A DNA stretch of 64,000 nucleotides from Brachybacterium tyrofermentans (GCF_014897585.1 NZ_JABUXW010000002.1:1-64000), one strand, 5' to 3'; positions 1-10,434 are shown, counted from the first letter of the stretch. The notes: a model not told the origin generated them from the letters alone. Made by a program: numbers and translations.

Positions 1-1
1 C

Positions 2-37
2 AAGGTCAACCCCCGCACCGGCGAAATCGCGAGTTGA
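2..37 (+). CDS. 3' end of an upstream gene (partial)
   Basis: An open frame enters from the left edge and reads KVNPRTGEIAS before a TGA at 35-37. That TGA overlaps the TTG start proposed for the next gene (TTGA), which is the kind of translational coupling seen many times elsewhere in this window. Eleven residues are too few to name a product. It could also be a chance open frame, because the monooxygenase frame is itself open to the window edge. Confidence 0.3.
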   Translation, partial: KVNPRTGEIAS

Positions 38-1221
38 CAACTATAGGAGCGTCAACGCATTTCCCGATCGCCATCATCGGTGGCGGTCTCGGCGGCCTGA
101 CCGCAGCCCGTGTCCTGCACGCCCGAGGGATCGAGGCTGCGGTGTTCGAGCTGGAAGCCAGCCGATACGCCCGCGCTCAGGGAGGCATGCTCGACATCCA
201 CGACGACACCGGGCAGCGGGCACTCCATGCCGCCGACCTATGGGAGCAGTTCACCCCGCTCATCCATCGCGGTGGGGAAGCCATGCGCATCCTCGACCAC
301 CGTGGGACGGTGCTGCGTGACGAGGCGGACGATGGTCAGCTCATCCGCCCGGAGGTCGACCGCGGCCAGCTGCGCGACATCCTCCTCGTCTCCCTGCCCG
401 CCCGTACTGTCCACTGGGGTCGCAAGGTCTGCGCGGTGCGCACGGTGGACGGCTTCCCCGGGCGGCACGAGGTCGAGTTCACGGACGGCGAGGCGATCAC
501 CACCGACCTGCTCATCGGCGCGGACGGCGCCTGGTCCATGGTCCGTCCGCTGATGTCCGGCGCCCGCCCCGTCTACACCGGGATCTCCTTCGTCGAGGCC
601 GACCTGTTCGACGCCGACGAGCGACACCCCGCCGAAGCTGCGGCGATGGGCCGGGGCATGCTGTTCGCCTTCAACGGCCCGACCGGCGTGCTCGGCCACC
701 GCGAGATCGATGACACCCTGCACGTCTATCTGGGCCTGCGCGTCTCGGAGAGCTGGATCGACACGATCGACTTCGCCGACATCGCGGCCTCCAAGACGGC
801 TCTCCTCGCCCGGATCGACGGCTGGGACGACGCGCTGCGCGGCCTGATCGCCCACGCGGACACCCCGCTGACGCCGCGCCGCATCCACGCCCTTCCCGTC
901 GGCCACTCCTGGGAGCGGACACCCGGCACCACGCTCCTGGGCGACGCGGCGCACATGATGTCCCCGTTCGCCGGCGAGGGCGCCAACCTCGCCATGTACG
1001 ACGGCGCTCAGCTCGCCCTGGCGATCGCGGAGAACGCCGGCAGCACGGAGGAAGCCCTCGCCGCGTACGAGGCCGATCTCTTCCCGCGTTCTGCCGACTC
1101 TGCCCGCGAGTCGGCCGGGAGCCTGGACCTGCTCTTCTGTGATGACTCCCCCGGACCCTTGACCAGCACGTTCGAGGAGTTCGACCGCCAGTCCGCAGAG
1201 TCCGCACCGGTCACACGCTGA
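34..1221 (+). CDS. FAD-dependent monooxygenase, Tet(X)-like
   Basis: Class A flavin monooxygenase that would use NAD(P)H and O2 to hydroxylate a small aromatic or polycyclic substrate in the cytosol. The N-terminal dinucleotide-binding motif GGGLGG lies at residues 16-21, followed by a GGMLDIH stretch and an RGQLR-type segment. The second FAD motif GDAAHMMSPFAGEGAN begins at G303. The whole pattern (GG-LD-H, then GDAAH-PFAG-G-N) follows Tet(X) and related drug-modifying enzymes more closely than phenol hydroxylases; length (395) is also right. The start is uncertain: TTG at 34 overlaps an upstream stop, no ATG exists nearby, and the frame stays open to position 1. Drug inactivation is possible, but substrate cannot be read from sequence. 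Confidence 0.75.
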   Translation: MTTIGASTHFPIAIIGGGLGGLTAARVLHARGIEAAVFELEASRYARAQGGMLDIHDDTGQRALHAADLWEQFTPLIHRGGEAMRILDHRGTVLRDEADDGQLIRPEVDRGQLRDILLVSLPARTVHWGRKVCAVRTVDGFPGRHEVEFTDGEAITTDLLIGADGAWSMVRPLMSGARPVYTGISFVEADLFDADERHPAEAAAMGRGMLFAFNGPTGVLGHREIDDTLHVYLGLRVSESWIDTIDFADIAASKTALLARIDGWDDALRGLIAHADTPLTPRRIHALPVGHSWERTPGTTLLGDAAHMMSPFAGEGANLAMYDGAQLALAIAENAGSTEEALAAYEADLFPRSADSARESAGSLDLLFCDDSPGPLTSTFEEFDRQSAESAPVTR

Positions 1222-1281
1222 GCCGTCCAGCTGGCTATGACGGTCAGTCCGCAGTTGATCGCACCGTGCGACTGCGGGTGC

Positions 1282-2670
1282 TCAGGCCCGCAAGGACTCC
1301 GGCAGCAGATCCGCGTGGGCGGCGAGCAGCTCGTCGGTCATGGCGCGAGCGTCCTCGAGGGTCACCTGGGCGGCGGTCAGCGGGTCCATCGCGACGGCGT
1401 GATAGACGTTCTCGAGGTTCCCGGTCAGCGCGGCCTGCACGGCGAGGGTCTGCACGTTGACGTTGGTGCGGTTCAGTGCGGCCAGCTGCAGCGGCAGCTC
1501 GCCGACCGCGGTGGGCTGCACGCCGTTGGCGTCGACCAGGCAGGGCACCTCCACACAGGCGTCGGCCGGGAGGTTCGTGATCAGGGAACCGTTGTTGGGC
1601 ACGTTGCCGTGCACCACGCTGGGCACCCCGGTGACGATCGAGTTGATGATGCTGGCGCCGTATTCGACCGACGGGGCGAGCTCGGCCTTCAGCTGCTGCA
1701 GCTGCGTGTCGATGTCGCCCTGGTCGTCGTGCGCGGAGCAGATCTCGAAGTAGTCCCAGCGCTCGGGGATGTAGGACTCGGTGAGCTCGGGGGTCCTGCG
1801 GAAGTAGGGCAGGTACTCCGAGGCGTGGTGGCTGGACTCGGTCTCGAAGTACCCGAAGGCGTTCATGAGGGTGGTGCGCACCTGCTCGTTGCCGCCCTCG
1901 TAGACGTTGGACTGCTCGGCGGCCTCGCTGTGGTCGCCGTCGTCCCCGGCGAGGTCCGCGGCGCCGCGGTCGCGCTGGTGCTTCTGCGCCATCACCTCGC
2001 GCAGCCGCGGGTAGAGGTCCTCCCGCCCGCGGGAGAACTCCAGCACCCAGGCCTGGTGGTTGATGCCGGCGCAGCGGTAGCGCACCTCGTCGTAGGGCAC
2101 ATCGAGGGTGCGGGCGAGCATGCGGGTGGTGCCCTGCACGCTGTGGCACAGGCCCACGGCGCGCAGGCCGCGGGCGTTGAGATAGCTGGTGGCCATAGCC
2201 ATCGGGTTGGCGTAGTTGATGAAGGCGGCGTCCGGGCACACCTCGAGGGCGTCGTCGATGATCGCGTCGTAGGCGCCCACGGAGCGCAGGAAGCGGAACA
2301 CCCCGCCGGGGCCGACGGTGTCACCGACGGCCTGGTCGATGCCGTACTTCCGCGGGATCATCACGTCGTGCTCGTAGGACTCCAGGCCGCCCACCTGGAA
2401 GGTGATGATGACGATGTCGGCGCCGTCCAGCGCCGCGCGGCGGTCGCCGGTCTCCTCGACGGTCGCGCCGAAACCGTGGTGAGCGATCAGCTCGCGGGTT
2501 GCGCTCGCGACCGGGCCGAGCTTCTCGGGGCGCACGTCCATCAGCGTGAGTGTCGCGTCGCGCAGGGCGGGGAAGCTGAGGATGTCGCCGATCAGACGGA
2601 ACGGGAACACGAAGCCGCCGGCTCCGATGATCGTGATCTTGGGGTGGGCGAGGAAGGCGCTCTGGGTCAT
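1282..2670 (-). CDS. GH4 family alpha-galactosidase (MelA-like)
   Basis: Glycoside hydrolase of family 4, which cleaves alpha-galactosides such as melibiose in the cytosol using NAD+ and Mn2+ by a redox-elimination mechanism. The NAD-binding GAGG is at residues 16-19. The family metal ligands appear as C175 in GLCHSVQG and H205 in GINHQAW, and NYANPM is at 152-157. The product is 462 residues, the usual length. ATG at 2670 (MTQSAF) was chosen because family alignment begins there; an upstream GTG at 2697 would add nine unrelated residues. The gene is divergent from a MelR-type regulator 91 bp away, which supports alpha-galactoside rather than 6-phospho-beta-glucoside use. No sugar transporter adjoins it. 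Confidence 0.85.
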   Translation of the reverse strand: MTQSAFLAHPKITIIGAGGFVFPFRLIGDILSFPALRDATLTLMDVRPEKLGPVASATRELIAHHGFGATVEETGDRRAALDGADIVIITFQVGGLESYEHDVMIPRKYGIDQAVGDTVGPGGVFRFLRSVGAYDAIIDDALEVCPDAAFINYANPMAMATSYLNARGLRAVGLCHSVQGTTRMLARTLDVPYDEVRYRCAGINHQAWVLEFSRGREDLYPRLREVMAQKHQRDRGAADLAGDDGDHSEAAEQSNVYEGGNEQVRTTLMNAFGYFETESSHHASEYLPYFRRTPELTESYIPERWDYFEICSAHDDQGDIDTQLQQLKAELAPSVEYGASIINSIVTGVPSVVHGNVPNNGSLITNLPADACVEVPCLVDANGVQPTAVGELPLQLAALNRTNVNVQTLAVQAALTGNLENVYHAVAMDPLTAAQVTLEDARAMTDELLAAHADLLPESLRA

Positions 2671-2761
2671 GGATCCACGGTAGGGAGCCAGGTGCACGGA
2701 GGTCTCGCCTGATTCTGCGATGTTCTTCCAGGATCCTTCGATCTGCGCCTACTGTGGGCCC

Positions 2762-3700
2762 ATGCCCGCCCATTCCCTCACCGAACCCGTTGTCGAGACG
2801 ATGGCGCCCGCCCTGTGGTGCCGTCGTGGCGATCCGCCCACGATGCAGTCGATGCATCGTCACAACGACGTCGAGATCAACGTGGTGCTGCGCGGCGAGC
2901 TGCGCTATGTGTTCGCGGGCCGGCCGTTCGTGGTGCGCGAGGGGCAGGTCGCCATGTTCTGGGCGGCGCAGCCTCACGGCCTGGTCGACTCCCGCGCCGG
3001 GGACGTGTGCTGGGTGCACGTCCCGGTGAGCACGGTGATGGGCTGGAACCTGCCGGAGGCGGAGCTCGGCGCGCTGCTGCAGCCCTGGCCGGTGGTCACC
3101 GATTCGGCGCTGGTGCGGGCGCGGATGGAATCGATGATCCCCTCCTGGCTCGCAGAGTACGAGACGGCAGGCGGCTCCGCGGTCGCGCTGCTGGAGATCC
3201 AGGCGATGCTGCGCAGGATCCTGCAGGCGGCACCGGCGCGGGACGGCGCAGGGGCCGACGAGGGGCCTCGCTCCCCAGGGATCCCGTGCTCCTCCGACGA
3301 TCCGGATTCGCCCGGCACCCAGATCAGTCCCGTGGCCAGCGCGTTCCGTGAGGGCGGCTCCCGTCGGGTGCCGCCGGAGCGCATCGACCACATGATGGCG
3401 ATGGCGCAGTTCGTGATCGAGAACTACCGCTCCGCGCTCAGTGTGGAGGACGTGGCGCGCGCCGCCCATCTGACGCCCTCGCATGCGATGACCGTCTTCC
3501 GGGACACCGTCGGCGCCACCATCGGCGAGTACCTCACGATGTGCCGCGTCGCGGAGGCGCAGCGCCTGCTGATCACCACCGCGCTGCCCACCGCCGACAT
3601 CGCCGAGCGCAGTGGATTCGGGTCGCTCAGCAGCTTCTACGCCCACGTGACCGCCGCGTGCGGTATGCCGCCGCGGCAGTACCGGCAGCAGGCAGGGTAG
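2762..3700 (+). CDS. AraC-family regulator, MelR-like
   Basis: Sugar-responsive transcription regulator of 312 residues. The N-terminal cupin-like sensor carries a segment (HRHNDVEINVV, then MFWAAQPHGL) that closely parallels E. coli MelR. The C-terminal double helix-turn-helix runs from about residue 220 to the end (SVEDVARAAHL, then GFGSLSSFYAHV), followed by the usual GMPPRQYR. A linker around 165-200 is Pro/Ser/Gly rich and looks unstructured. ATG at 2762 is preferred over ATG at 2720 because TACTGT (2750-2755) sits six bases upstream, as expected for a leaderless transcript. It probably controls the divergent GH4 gene from the shared 91-bp region. Confidence 0.82.
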   Translation: MPAHSLTEPVVETMAPALWCRRGDPPTMQSMHRHNDVEINVVLRGELRYVFAGRPFVVREGQVAMFWAAQPHGLVDSRAGDVCWVHVPVSTVMGWNLPEAELGALLQPWPVVTDSALVRARMESMIPSWLAEYETAGGSAVALLEIQAMLRRILQAAPARDGAGADEGPRSPGIPCSSDDPDSPGTQISPVASAFREGGSRRVPPERIDHMMAMAQFVIENYRSALSVEDVARAAHLTPSHAMTVFRDTVGATIGEYLTMCRVAEAQRLLITTALPTADIAERSGFGSLSSFYAHVTAACGMPPRQYRQQAG

Positions 3701-3746
3701 GCGGGGCGATAAGGAGTGCACGCCGCGCTGTCGGCCCGCCCCGATG

Positions 3747-3762
3747 GACGTGAGCCCACGTC
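3747..3762. terminator. Short hairpin between convergent genes
   Basis: GACGTG and CACGTC form a 6-bp stem with a 4-base loop, 46 bp after the MelR-like stop and 39 bp beyond the stop of the convergent nuclease-like gene. There is no T-tract. It is a plausible bidirectional terminator, but short. Confidence 0.35.
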
Positions 3763-3800
3763 GTCTCGGCGTACCCGATCCATGTCGCAGATGGCAGCCG

Positions 3801-4889
3801 TTATGCGTCCTCCACGCCGAAGTGCTCGGCGAGGCGCTCCAGTGTGAACTCCTGGCGGAGCTTGCAGGCGCTGTTCTGGTTGGCGAACATGCCCTTGGTC
3901 CAGTAGGCCTGTTCACGGGGCACCGCGGTCTGCCAGCGCACGGGCACGACCCATTCGGCCATGTCGTCCTCCTGCTCCGTACCTGGGCCATGGGAGTAGC
4001 GGCCTGCGAGCTGGAGATCAGAGAGGAGCACCTGCTCTCCTTCGATCGTGGTCTTCGCGCGGTCGAATCTTTCCGCCTCCCCGATGACGGTTCCGATGCC
4101 GACATACCCGGATTCGGGTATATGCACGTTGACCCGCGCTCCGAGCGGAAGCGCCCGCAGTGTTCGCGAGTACCAGACGCCGCCTCCCGCAGAGATGAAT
4201 CCATAGTGGCGTGCGTCTTCCCAGTTGCGGCTCCCGGACTCCTCTCCGAAAGCGACGAACCAGTCCAGACCATTCCAGTCCGCCCGCTTGCTCTTTCGTC
4301 CGCTACCGACAGCGAGCGATGGGCCCTCCTCGCGGCTGACCAGCCAGGAGCGGGCGAGATAGTGGCGATCCTCGTCCTGGAGGTAGGAGAAGAACACCGC
4401 GTTGATCGGGACGCCGAAGTCGCGCAGGTAGTTCACGATCCGCTCGGAGCTGGAATCCAGTTCTGTCGCAACCACGGTGAGTTGCAGCTCGACGTTGACC
4501 TCGTCCGGGAGCGAGTCGCCGAAAGTGTCGGCGAATGCCGCTTCGAACGGAGCCTCGAGGTGATCGTTCGCAAGATCGATGACCTCCTCTCGGGTCAAGG
4601 TGGTCACCCAGGATCCGTAGTCGAGAACCTGGGCGACGACGTCCCGCGGGCTCCTGTCCCTTTTCAGCTCCAGGACGTGCAGGTTGCCGTCGACGTCGAT
4701 CGCGAGCAGATCGATGAACTTTCCGTACGGAGTGCGCACCTGTCGGCCGATGACCAGCAGCGGTGTTCCGAGCAGGGATGGGTCCTGTTCCAGGAAGTCC
4801 TCGAGGGTCGCCTCGCTGGGCAGGGTCGCAGCCGGAAGTCGACGGGGTCGATCTCCATCGATTCGCCAGAGTCCCATTTCGACGGGCAT
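3801..4889 (-). CDS. NucS/DUF91-like PD-(D/E)XK nuclease-domain protein
   Basis: Unknown 362-residue protein with a nuclease-type N-terminal half. Residues 56-95 read as a PD-(D/E)XK core: D60 in KFIDLLAID, E74-L-K76 in LELKRD, and Q87 followed by Y91 (AQVLDYGSW), the arrangement of the C-terminal catalytic domain of NucS (DUF91). The N-terminal DNA-binding domain of true NucS is missing. Instead about 250 residues follow, including RVNVHIPESGYVGIGTV near 270-290, which resembles a small beta-barrel. ATG at 4889 has a weak upstream GGA; M5 is an alternative. A second nuclease-fold candidate is encoded just upstream on the same strand. A role in DNA repair or in defence is inference only. Confidence 0.6.
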   Translation of the reverse strand: MPVEMGLWRIDGDRPRRLPAATLPSEATLEDFLEQDPSLLGTPLLVIGRQVRTPYGKFIDLLAIDVDGNLHVLELKRDRSPRDVVAQVLDYGSWVTTLTREEVIDLANDHLEAPFEAAFADTFGDSLPDEVNVELQLTVVATELDSSSERIVNYLRDFGVPINAVFFSYLQDEDRHYLARSWLVSREEGPSLAVGSGRKSKRADWNGLDWFVAFGEESGSRNWEDARHYGFISAGGGVWYSRTLRALPLGARVNVHIPESGYVGIGTVIGEAERFDRAKTTIEGEQVLLSDLQLAGRYSHGPGTEQEDDMAEWVVPVRWQTAVPREQAYWTKGMFANQNSACKLRQEFTLERLAEHFGVEDA

Positions 4890-4976
4890 GGTGCGGTCCT
4901 TCTCTCGGTGGCAGGCGGTGGGTTCCCTCAGTGTCGTCCACCGATGGCGACGCCGCAGTTAACGCCCTGGGGCTTC

Positions 4977-5600
4977 CTAGGAGTTCTGTTCCCGAGGCAG
5001 CTTCTCGGCGAGCAGCTCTCGCATCCGCCCCGGGGCGTCCACGTCGTCTATCCAGCTCTGTGCTTCGCCGTGGTGGATGCGCAGCGTCGGCTCCCAGCCA
5101 TGGAGGGGCGGAAGCAGATCAGCAAGCGCATCACGGAACGCCCGCTGCCGATGACGGCCGTGCTGGCCAGGAAAGAGCGGAGGCTTCCGCGCCCCGAAAC
5201 CGCCGCCCTCGAGCCGCGTCTTGGCCCGCGAGCGATCGATCCAGTCCTGTCGATCGAACGCGGTCCGTGCAGAGGCCGGGTAGGGCTGAAGGGTGAGCGC
5301 ACGGAATTCATTGAAATGCTGTGTCTCGTCGACCTCGAGAATGCGGCTGTGCCCGTCGGGGCCGAGAATGACTGCATCGAGGCTGCGCCGTTCCCGTGGG
5401 GGCATGACTTCCGGGAGGTCCGCCGCAGCCAATTGGCGGTAGATCGTTCTCACCAGGGGCCACGCGTCTCCGCAGTCGGTCGATCCGGGCCGGTTCAGCC
5501 ACGCCGGTGTGCGTGGCTTCTCGATCACCTGGTGCTCGGGCAGCGCGGCGCGCACAGCCGCGATCGTCGAACGCTGGAATTCAAGAGCCATAAGCCCCAA
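4977..5600 (-). CDS. Hypothetical protein, possible PD-(D/E)XK-like nuclease
   Basis: Unrecognised 207-residue protein. Around residues 70-110 it reads D75 (SLDAVIL) then E89-V-D91 followed by QHF (LEVDETQHF), a pattern shared with very short patch repair and DUF559-like endonucleases, in which EVD-x-x-QHF forms the active-site strand. The basic residue of a classic ExK motif is replaced by D91, which is known in some lineages. The remainder is rich in Arg/Pro and has no membrane segment. ATG at 5600 is taken as start; M4 (5591) is equally possible. It lies 87 bp upstream of the NucS-like gene on the same strand and may be co-transcribed with it. Confidence 0.5.
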   Translation of the reverse strand: MGLMALEFQRSTIAAVRAALPEHQVIEKPRTPAWLNRPGSTDCGDAWPLVRTIYRQLAAADLPEVMPPRERRSLDAVILGPDGHSRILEVDETQHFNEFRALTLQPYPASARTAFDRQDWIDRSRAKTRLEGGGFGARKPPLFPGQHGRHRQRAFRDALADLLPPLHGWEPTLRIHHGEAQSWIDDVDAPGRMRELLAEKLPREQNS

Positions 5601-5608
5601 GGTAGCGG

Positions 5609-5655
5609 GGCACCCGCCAATTGGTGGGTGCCATCCCGTCGCTGCGAGGCGACGG
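5609..5655 (-). terminator. Two consecutive hairpins after the acetyltransferase gene
   Basis: A near-perfect 24-bp palindrome (5609-5632, GGCACCCGCC/GGTGGGTGCC around AATT) and a second hairpin with 7-bp arms CCGTCGC/GCGACGG (5636-5655) lie directly behind the stop at 5673. Together they would stop transcription of the acetyltransferase gene before the nuclease-like genes. Confidence 0.5.
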
Positions 5656-5672
5656 CCTTCGGCGCGTAGCTC

Positions 5673-6242
5673 TCAGTCCTCGACGGTCCTGATCACCCGG
5701 GCCGGCGAACCGACGACGAGCGCTTTCGCCGGCACGTCCTTGGTGACGACGGAGGCGGCGGCGATGACGGCGTCGTCCCCGATGGTGACGCCGGGCAGGA
5801 TCGTCACGTTCGCGCCGATCCACACGTTGTTCCCGATCGTCACGGGGGCCGGGTGGAGGTCGCCGCGGCGGCTCGGGGCGAGGTCGTGGTTCAGGGTGGC
5901 GATCACGGTGTTGTGCCCGATGAGGCAGTCGTCGCCGATGTGCAGCCCGCCCTGGTCCTGGAAGCGGCAGCCGGCGTTGAGGAACACGCGCTTGCCCAGG
6001 TGGATGTTCTTGCCGAAGTCGGAGGTGAAGGGCGGGAACAGGGTGACGCTCTCGTCGATCTCACGGCCGGTGAGCTCGGCGAGCAGCTCTCGCACCCGGG
6101 AGGGTTCGTGATAGCCGCCGTTGAGCTCTCCCGTGACCTTCAGCGCCTCCTGGCTGGTGGCGTGCATGACCGCGTGCAACGGGGAGTTCGCCGGGATGGC
6201 CTGGCCGGAATCGAGGGCGTCCAGCAGGTCGGTGAGGGTCAT
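5673..6242 (-). CDS. Sugar O-acetyltransferase, maltose/galactoside type
   Basis: Left-handed beta-helix acetyltransferase of 189 residues, transferring acetyl from acetyl-CoA to sugar hydroxyls in the cytosol. After an N-terminal helical Mac-type region, hexapeptide repeats run from about residue 78 to 180 (IGDDCLIGHNTV, IGNNVWIGANVTILPGVTIG). The catalytic histidine is H119 in TLNHD. The end, VVGSPARVIR, is typical. ATG at 6242 is preceded by GGAAGG eight bases upstream. The frame is open much further upstream, but that part has no homology-like composition. The gene stands alone. Confidence 0.82.
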   Translation of the reverse strand: MTLTDLLDALDSGQAIPANSPLHAVMHATSQEALKVTGELNGGYHEPSRVRELLAELTGREIDESVTLFPPFTSDFGKNIHLGKRVFLNAGCRFQDQGGLHIGDDCLIGHNTVIATLNHDLAPSRRGDLHPAPVTIGNNVWIGANVTILPGVTIGDDAVIAAASVVTKDVPAKALVVGSPARVIRTVED

Positions 6243-6335
6243 GGGGCCGCCTTCCACGGAGGGTCGCGCCGGGGTGGCAGCGCCGCGACTCCCAGCGTAG
6301 CCAACACTGCCTGCGCGGACGCTCGACCGTCCTGA

Positions 6336-8420
<2,085 letters not shown>

Positions 8421-8486
8421 GATCGTCCAGCAGAACGGGACGGCGGACAGGGGGCGGGGCGGGCCGGAGACTCGTGGCCCACCTCG

Positions 8487-9086
8487 TCATCCCTGGATAT
8501 CTGAGAGCTCCTGCGCACGTGATTCGGGAACTCCCAGGATGAGCAGGCTGGTCATCGCCGCCGCGCTCGCACTGAGGCTCTCGCCGACACGGTTCCGATC
8601 CGCGATGGCGAACACGGCGGCGAAGGCCACCTGGCTGAGGACGTGCGCGGGCAGATGCTCACCGAAGACCCTGCTGTCCTGTCCTCGGCGCACGAGGTCG
8701 GCGAGGGTCTCGTCGACCGGCCCCAGCAGAGCATGGATCTCGTCGCCATGCTCGCCGCGCCGGAGGCTCAGCATCACCCTGTAACGGTGCGCCACGGGCC
8801 AGAGGCGGGCGATGAAATCGGCCCACACCCTCTCGGCCGAATCGTGGGAGGCGATCGCCTCGTCGAGCACGGAACCGACCTCCTCCGCGGCCCTCTGCGC
8901 GAGGGTGCGCACGAGGTCCCCGCGGGTGGGGAAGTAGCCGTAGACCGTGCGACGGACCACCCCGGCGGAGGAGGCGATCGCGCTCATGCCGAGATCAGGG
9001 TTCTGACCCAGAGCGTCGAGGGCGACGTCGAGGATGCGCGTGCGGGTGTCCTCTGTGGAGCGTGCCCGGTCCGATCGGTTCTGCAT
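8487..9086 (-). CDS. TetR-family repressor
   Basis: Repressor of 199 residues with a typical N-terminal helix-turn-helix (TRILDVALDAL, then MSAIASSAGVVRRTVYGYFPTRGDLV, about residues 14-58) and a ligand-binding C-terminal half of no recognised subfamily. ATG at 9086 is preferred because the next upstream ATG (9104) lies inside an operator. Two inverted repeats fill the space to the divergent epoxide hydrolase gene, indicating control of that gene and of itself. Confidence 0.85.
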   Translation of the reverse strand: MQNRSDRARSTEDTRTRILDVALDALGQNPDLGMSAIASSAGVVRRTVYGYFPTRGDLVRTLAQRAAEEVGSVLDEAIASHDSAERVWADFIARLWPVAHRYRVMLSLRRGEHGDEIHALLGPVDETLADLVRRGQDSRVFGEHLPAHVLSQVAFAAVFAIADRNRVGESLSASAAAMTSLLILGVPESRAQELSDIQG

Positions 9087-9096
9087 CGCCCCACTA

Positions 9097-9141
9097 TTGC
9101 ACATGGGTGTGCAGCGACGTAGATTGCACACCGCTGTGCAA
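9097..9141. promoter_or_regulatory. Two TetR-type operators (TTGCACA-n4-TGTGCAA)
   Basis: Inverted repeats TTGCACA-TGGG-TGTGCAG (9097-9114) and TTGCACA-CCGC-TGTGCAA (9124-9141) have centres 27 bp apart in the divergent region between the TetR gene and the epoxide hydrolase. The second copy is a perfect palindrome. Their position covers the space where both promoters must lie. Confidence 0.75.
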
Positions 9142-9180
9142 CGCTCCGTTGCACCGCTCACCCTCGAGGAGAGCAGCGCT

Positions 9181-10434
9181 ATGTCCCCATCGACTTCTGC
9201 ACGCGCAGACCTCATCCGACCGTTCACCGTCTCCGTACCGGCCTCAGAGATCGATGACCTGAAGCAGCGACTCGCGAGAACCCGATGGCCTGATCCGGAG
9301 ACCGTCTCGGATTGGTCGCAGGGCGTCCGCACCAAGGAGGCCAGAGCACTGATCGACTCTTGGGAGCGGGAGTACGACTGGCGTCGGTTCGAGCGCGAGC
9401 TCAATCGCTTCCCCCAGTTCCTGACCACGATCGATGGCGTGGATATCCACGTCATCCATGTCAGGTCGAAGAATCCGCACTCGATGCCTCTTCTCCTTTC
9501 CCACGGCTGGCCGGGGTCGAACGCGGACTTCCTCGAGCTGATCGGCCCGCTCACCGATCCGGTGGCCTTCGGAGGTGACGCCGAGGACTCCTTCGACGTC
9601 GTGATCCCGTCCCTGCCCGGATTCGGCTTCTCCCAGAAGCCGACCGAGACCGGATGGGACGTCGCTCGGATCGCCGCTGCCTGGGCGGAGCTGATGGAGC
9701 GGCTCGGCTATGAGAGATGGGCCGCTCAGGGCGGAGACTGGGGTGCCATGGTGACGACGGCCCTCGCGACGCTGGCACCGGCGGGGCTCCTCGGGATCCA
9801 CCTGAACACCCCCTACGCGGTCCCCGCACGGATCCCCGAGTCGCTCTCGCCCTCAGGGCGCCGCGCCGTGGAATCCATCGCCCTCTACACGGGCACCCTC
9901 GGCGGATCAAACCATGTTCAGGCGACGAAGCCCGAGACGGTGGGATTCGCTCTGGCGGATTCCGCGGCCGGACAGGCCGCCTGGATCTACGAGAAGTTCC
10001 ACTCCAAGACGGATAATCACGGACGTGCGGAGGATGCGCTCAGCACCGACGTCATGCTCGACGCCATCTCCCTCTACTGGTTCACCAACAGTGCCGCGTC
10101 GGCCGGGCGCATCTACTGGGAGAACAGCACGGCCAGCCTCTCCGAGCCGAAGCTCTCAGTGCCGGTCGCGGTGACCGTGTTCCCCCGCGACATTCCACGA
10201 CTGCCTCGACAGTGGATCGAGGACACCCACTCCGATCTGATCCACTACCGGGAGGCGACCGCCGGCGGACACTTCGCAGCTCTCGAGCAGCCCGAGGTCC
10301 TCACGAGCGAGATCCGCACCGGATTGAGGTCCCTCCATTCGCAGCGGTGCCGTCCACACAGCAGCGCCGTCCACATGGTCGAGTGCCAGGTCGAAGACAG
10401 GGCAGGACCCGGCTGCCCTACCGTGGGCCCATGA
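9181..10434 (+). CDS. Epoxide hydrolase, alpha/beta-hydrolase fold
   Basis: Hydrolase of the microsomal-type epoxide hydrolase family, adding water to epoxides. The N-terminal EHN region spans about residues 10-120. The oxyanion motif HGWP is at 108-111, the nucleophile is D186 in GGDWGAM, and the catalytic histidine is H364 in GGHFAALEQPE. Family members normally end about 15 residues after this; here some 35 Ser/Arg/Cys/His-rich residues follow (from about 382), reading into the promoter of the next gene, which suggests loss of an original stop or a late frameshift. ATG at 9181 follows GAGGAGAGC. The divergent TetR gene and two operators suggest induction by its substrate. Confidence 0.85.
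   Translation: MSPSTSARADLIRPFTVSVPASEIDDLKQRLARTRWPDPETVSDWSQGVRTKEARALIDSWEREYDWRRFERELNRFPQFLTTIDGVDIHVIHVRSKNPHSMPLLLSHGWPGSNADFLELIGPLTDPVAFGGDAEDSFDVVIPSLPGFGFSQKPTETGWDVARIAAAWAELMERLGYERWAAQGGDWGAMVTTALATLAPAGLLGIHLNTPYAVPARIPESLSPSGRRAVESIALYTGTLGGSNHVQATKPETVGFALADSAAGQAAWIYEKFHSKTDNHGRAEDALSTDVMLDAISLYWFTNSAASAGRIYWENSTASLSEPKLSVPVAVTVFPRDIPRLPRQWIEDTHSDLIHYREATAGGHFAALEQPEVLTSEIRTGLRSLHSQRCRPHSSAVHMVECQVEDRAGPGCPTVGP

Noticed and set aside
1237-2712. Long plus-strand open frame opposite the GH4 gene
   Set aside because: Its translation is Val/Gly/His/Asp-rich antisense noise of a high-GC gene; the minus strand encodes a clear GH4 enzyme with metal ligands.
8440-8486. Terminator between thiC and the convergent TetR gene
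   Set aside because: Only 5-bp GGGCC/GGCCC arms with a loose loop could be drawn, which is too weak to report as a feature.
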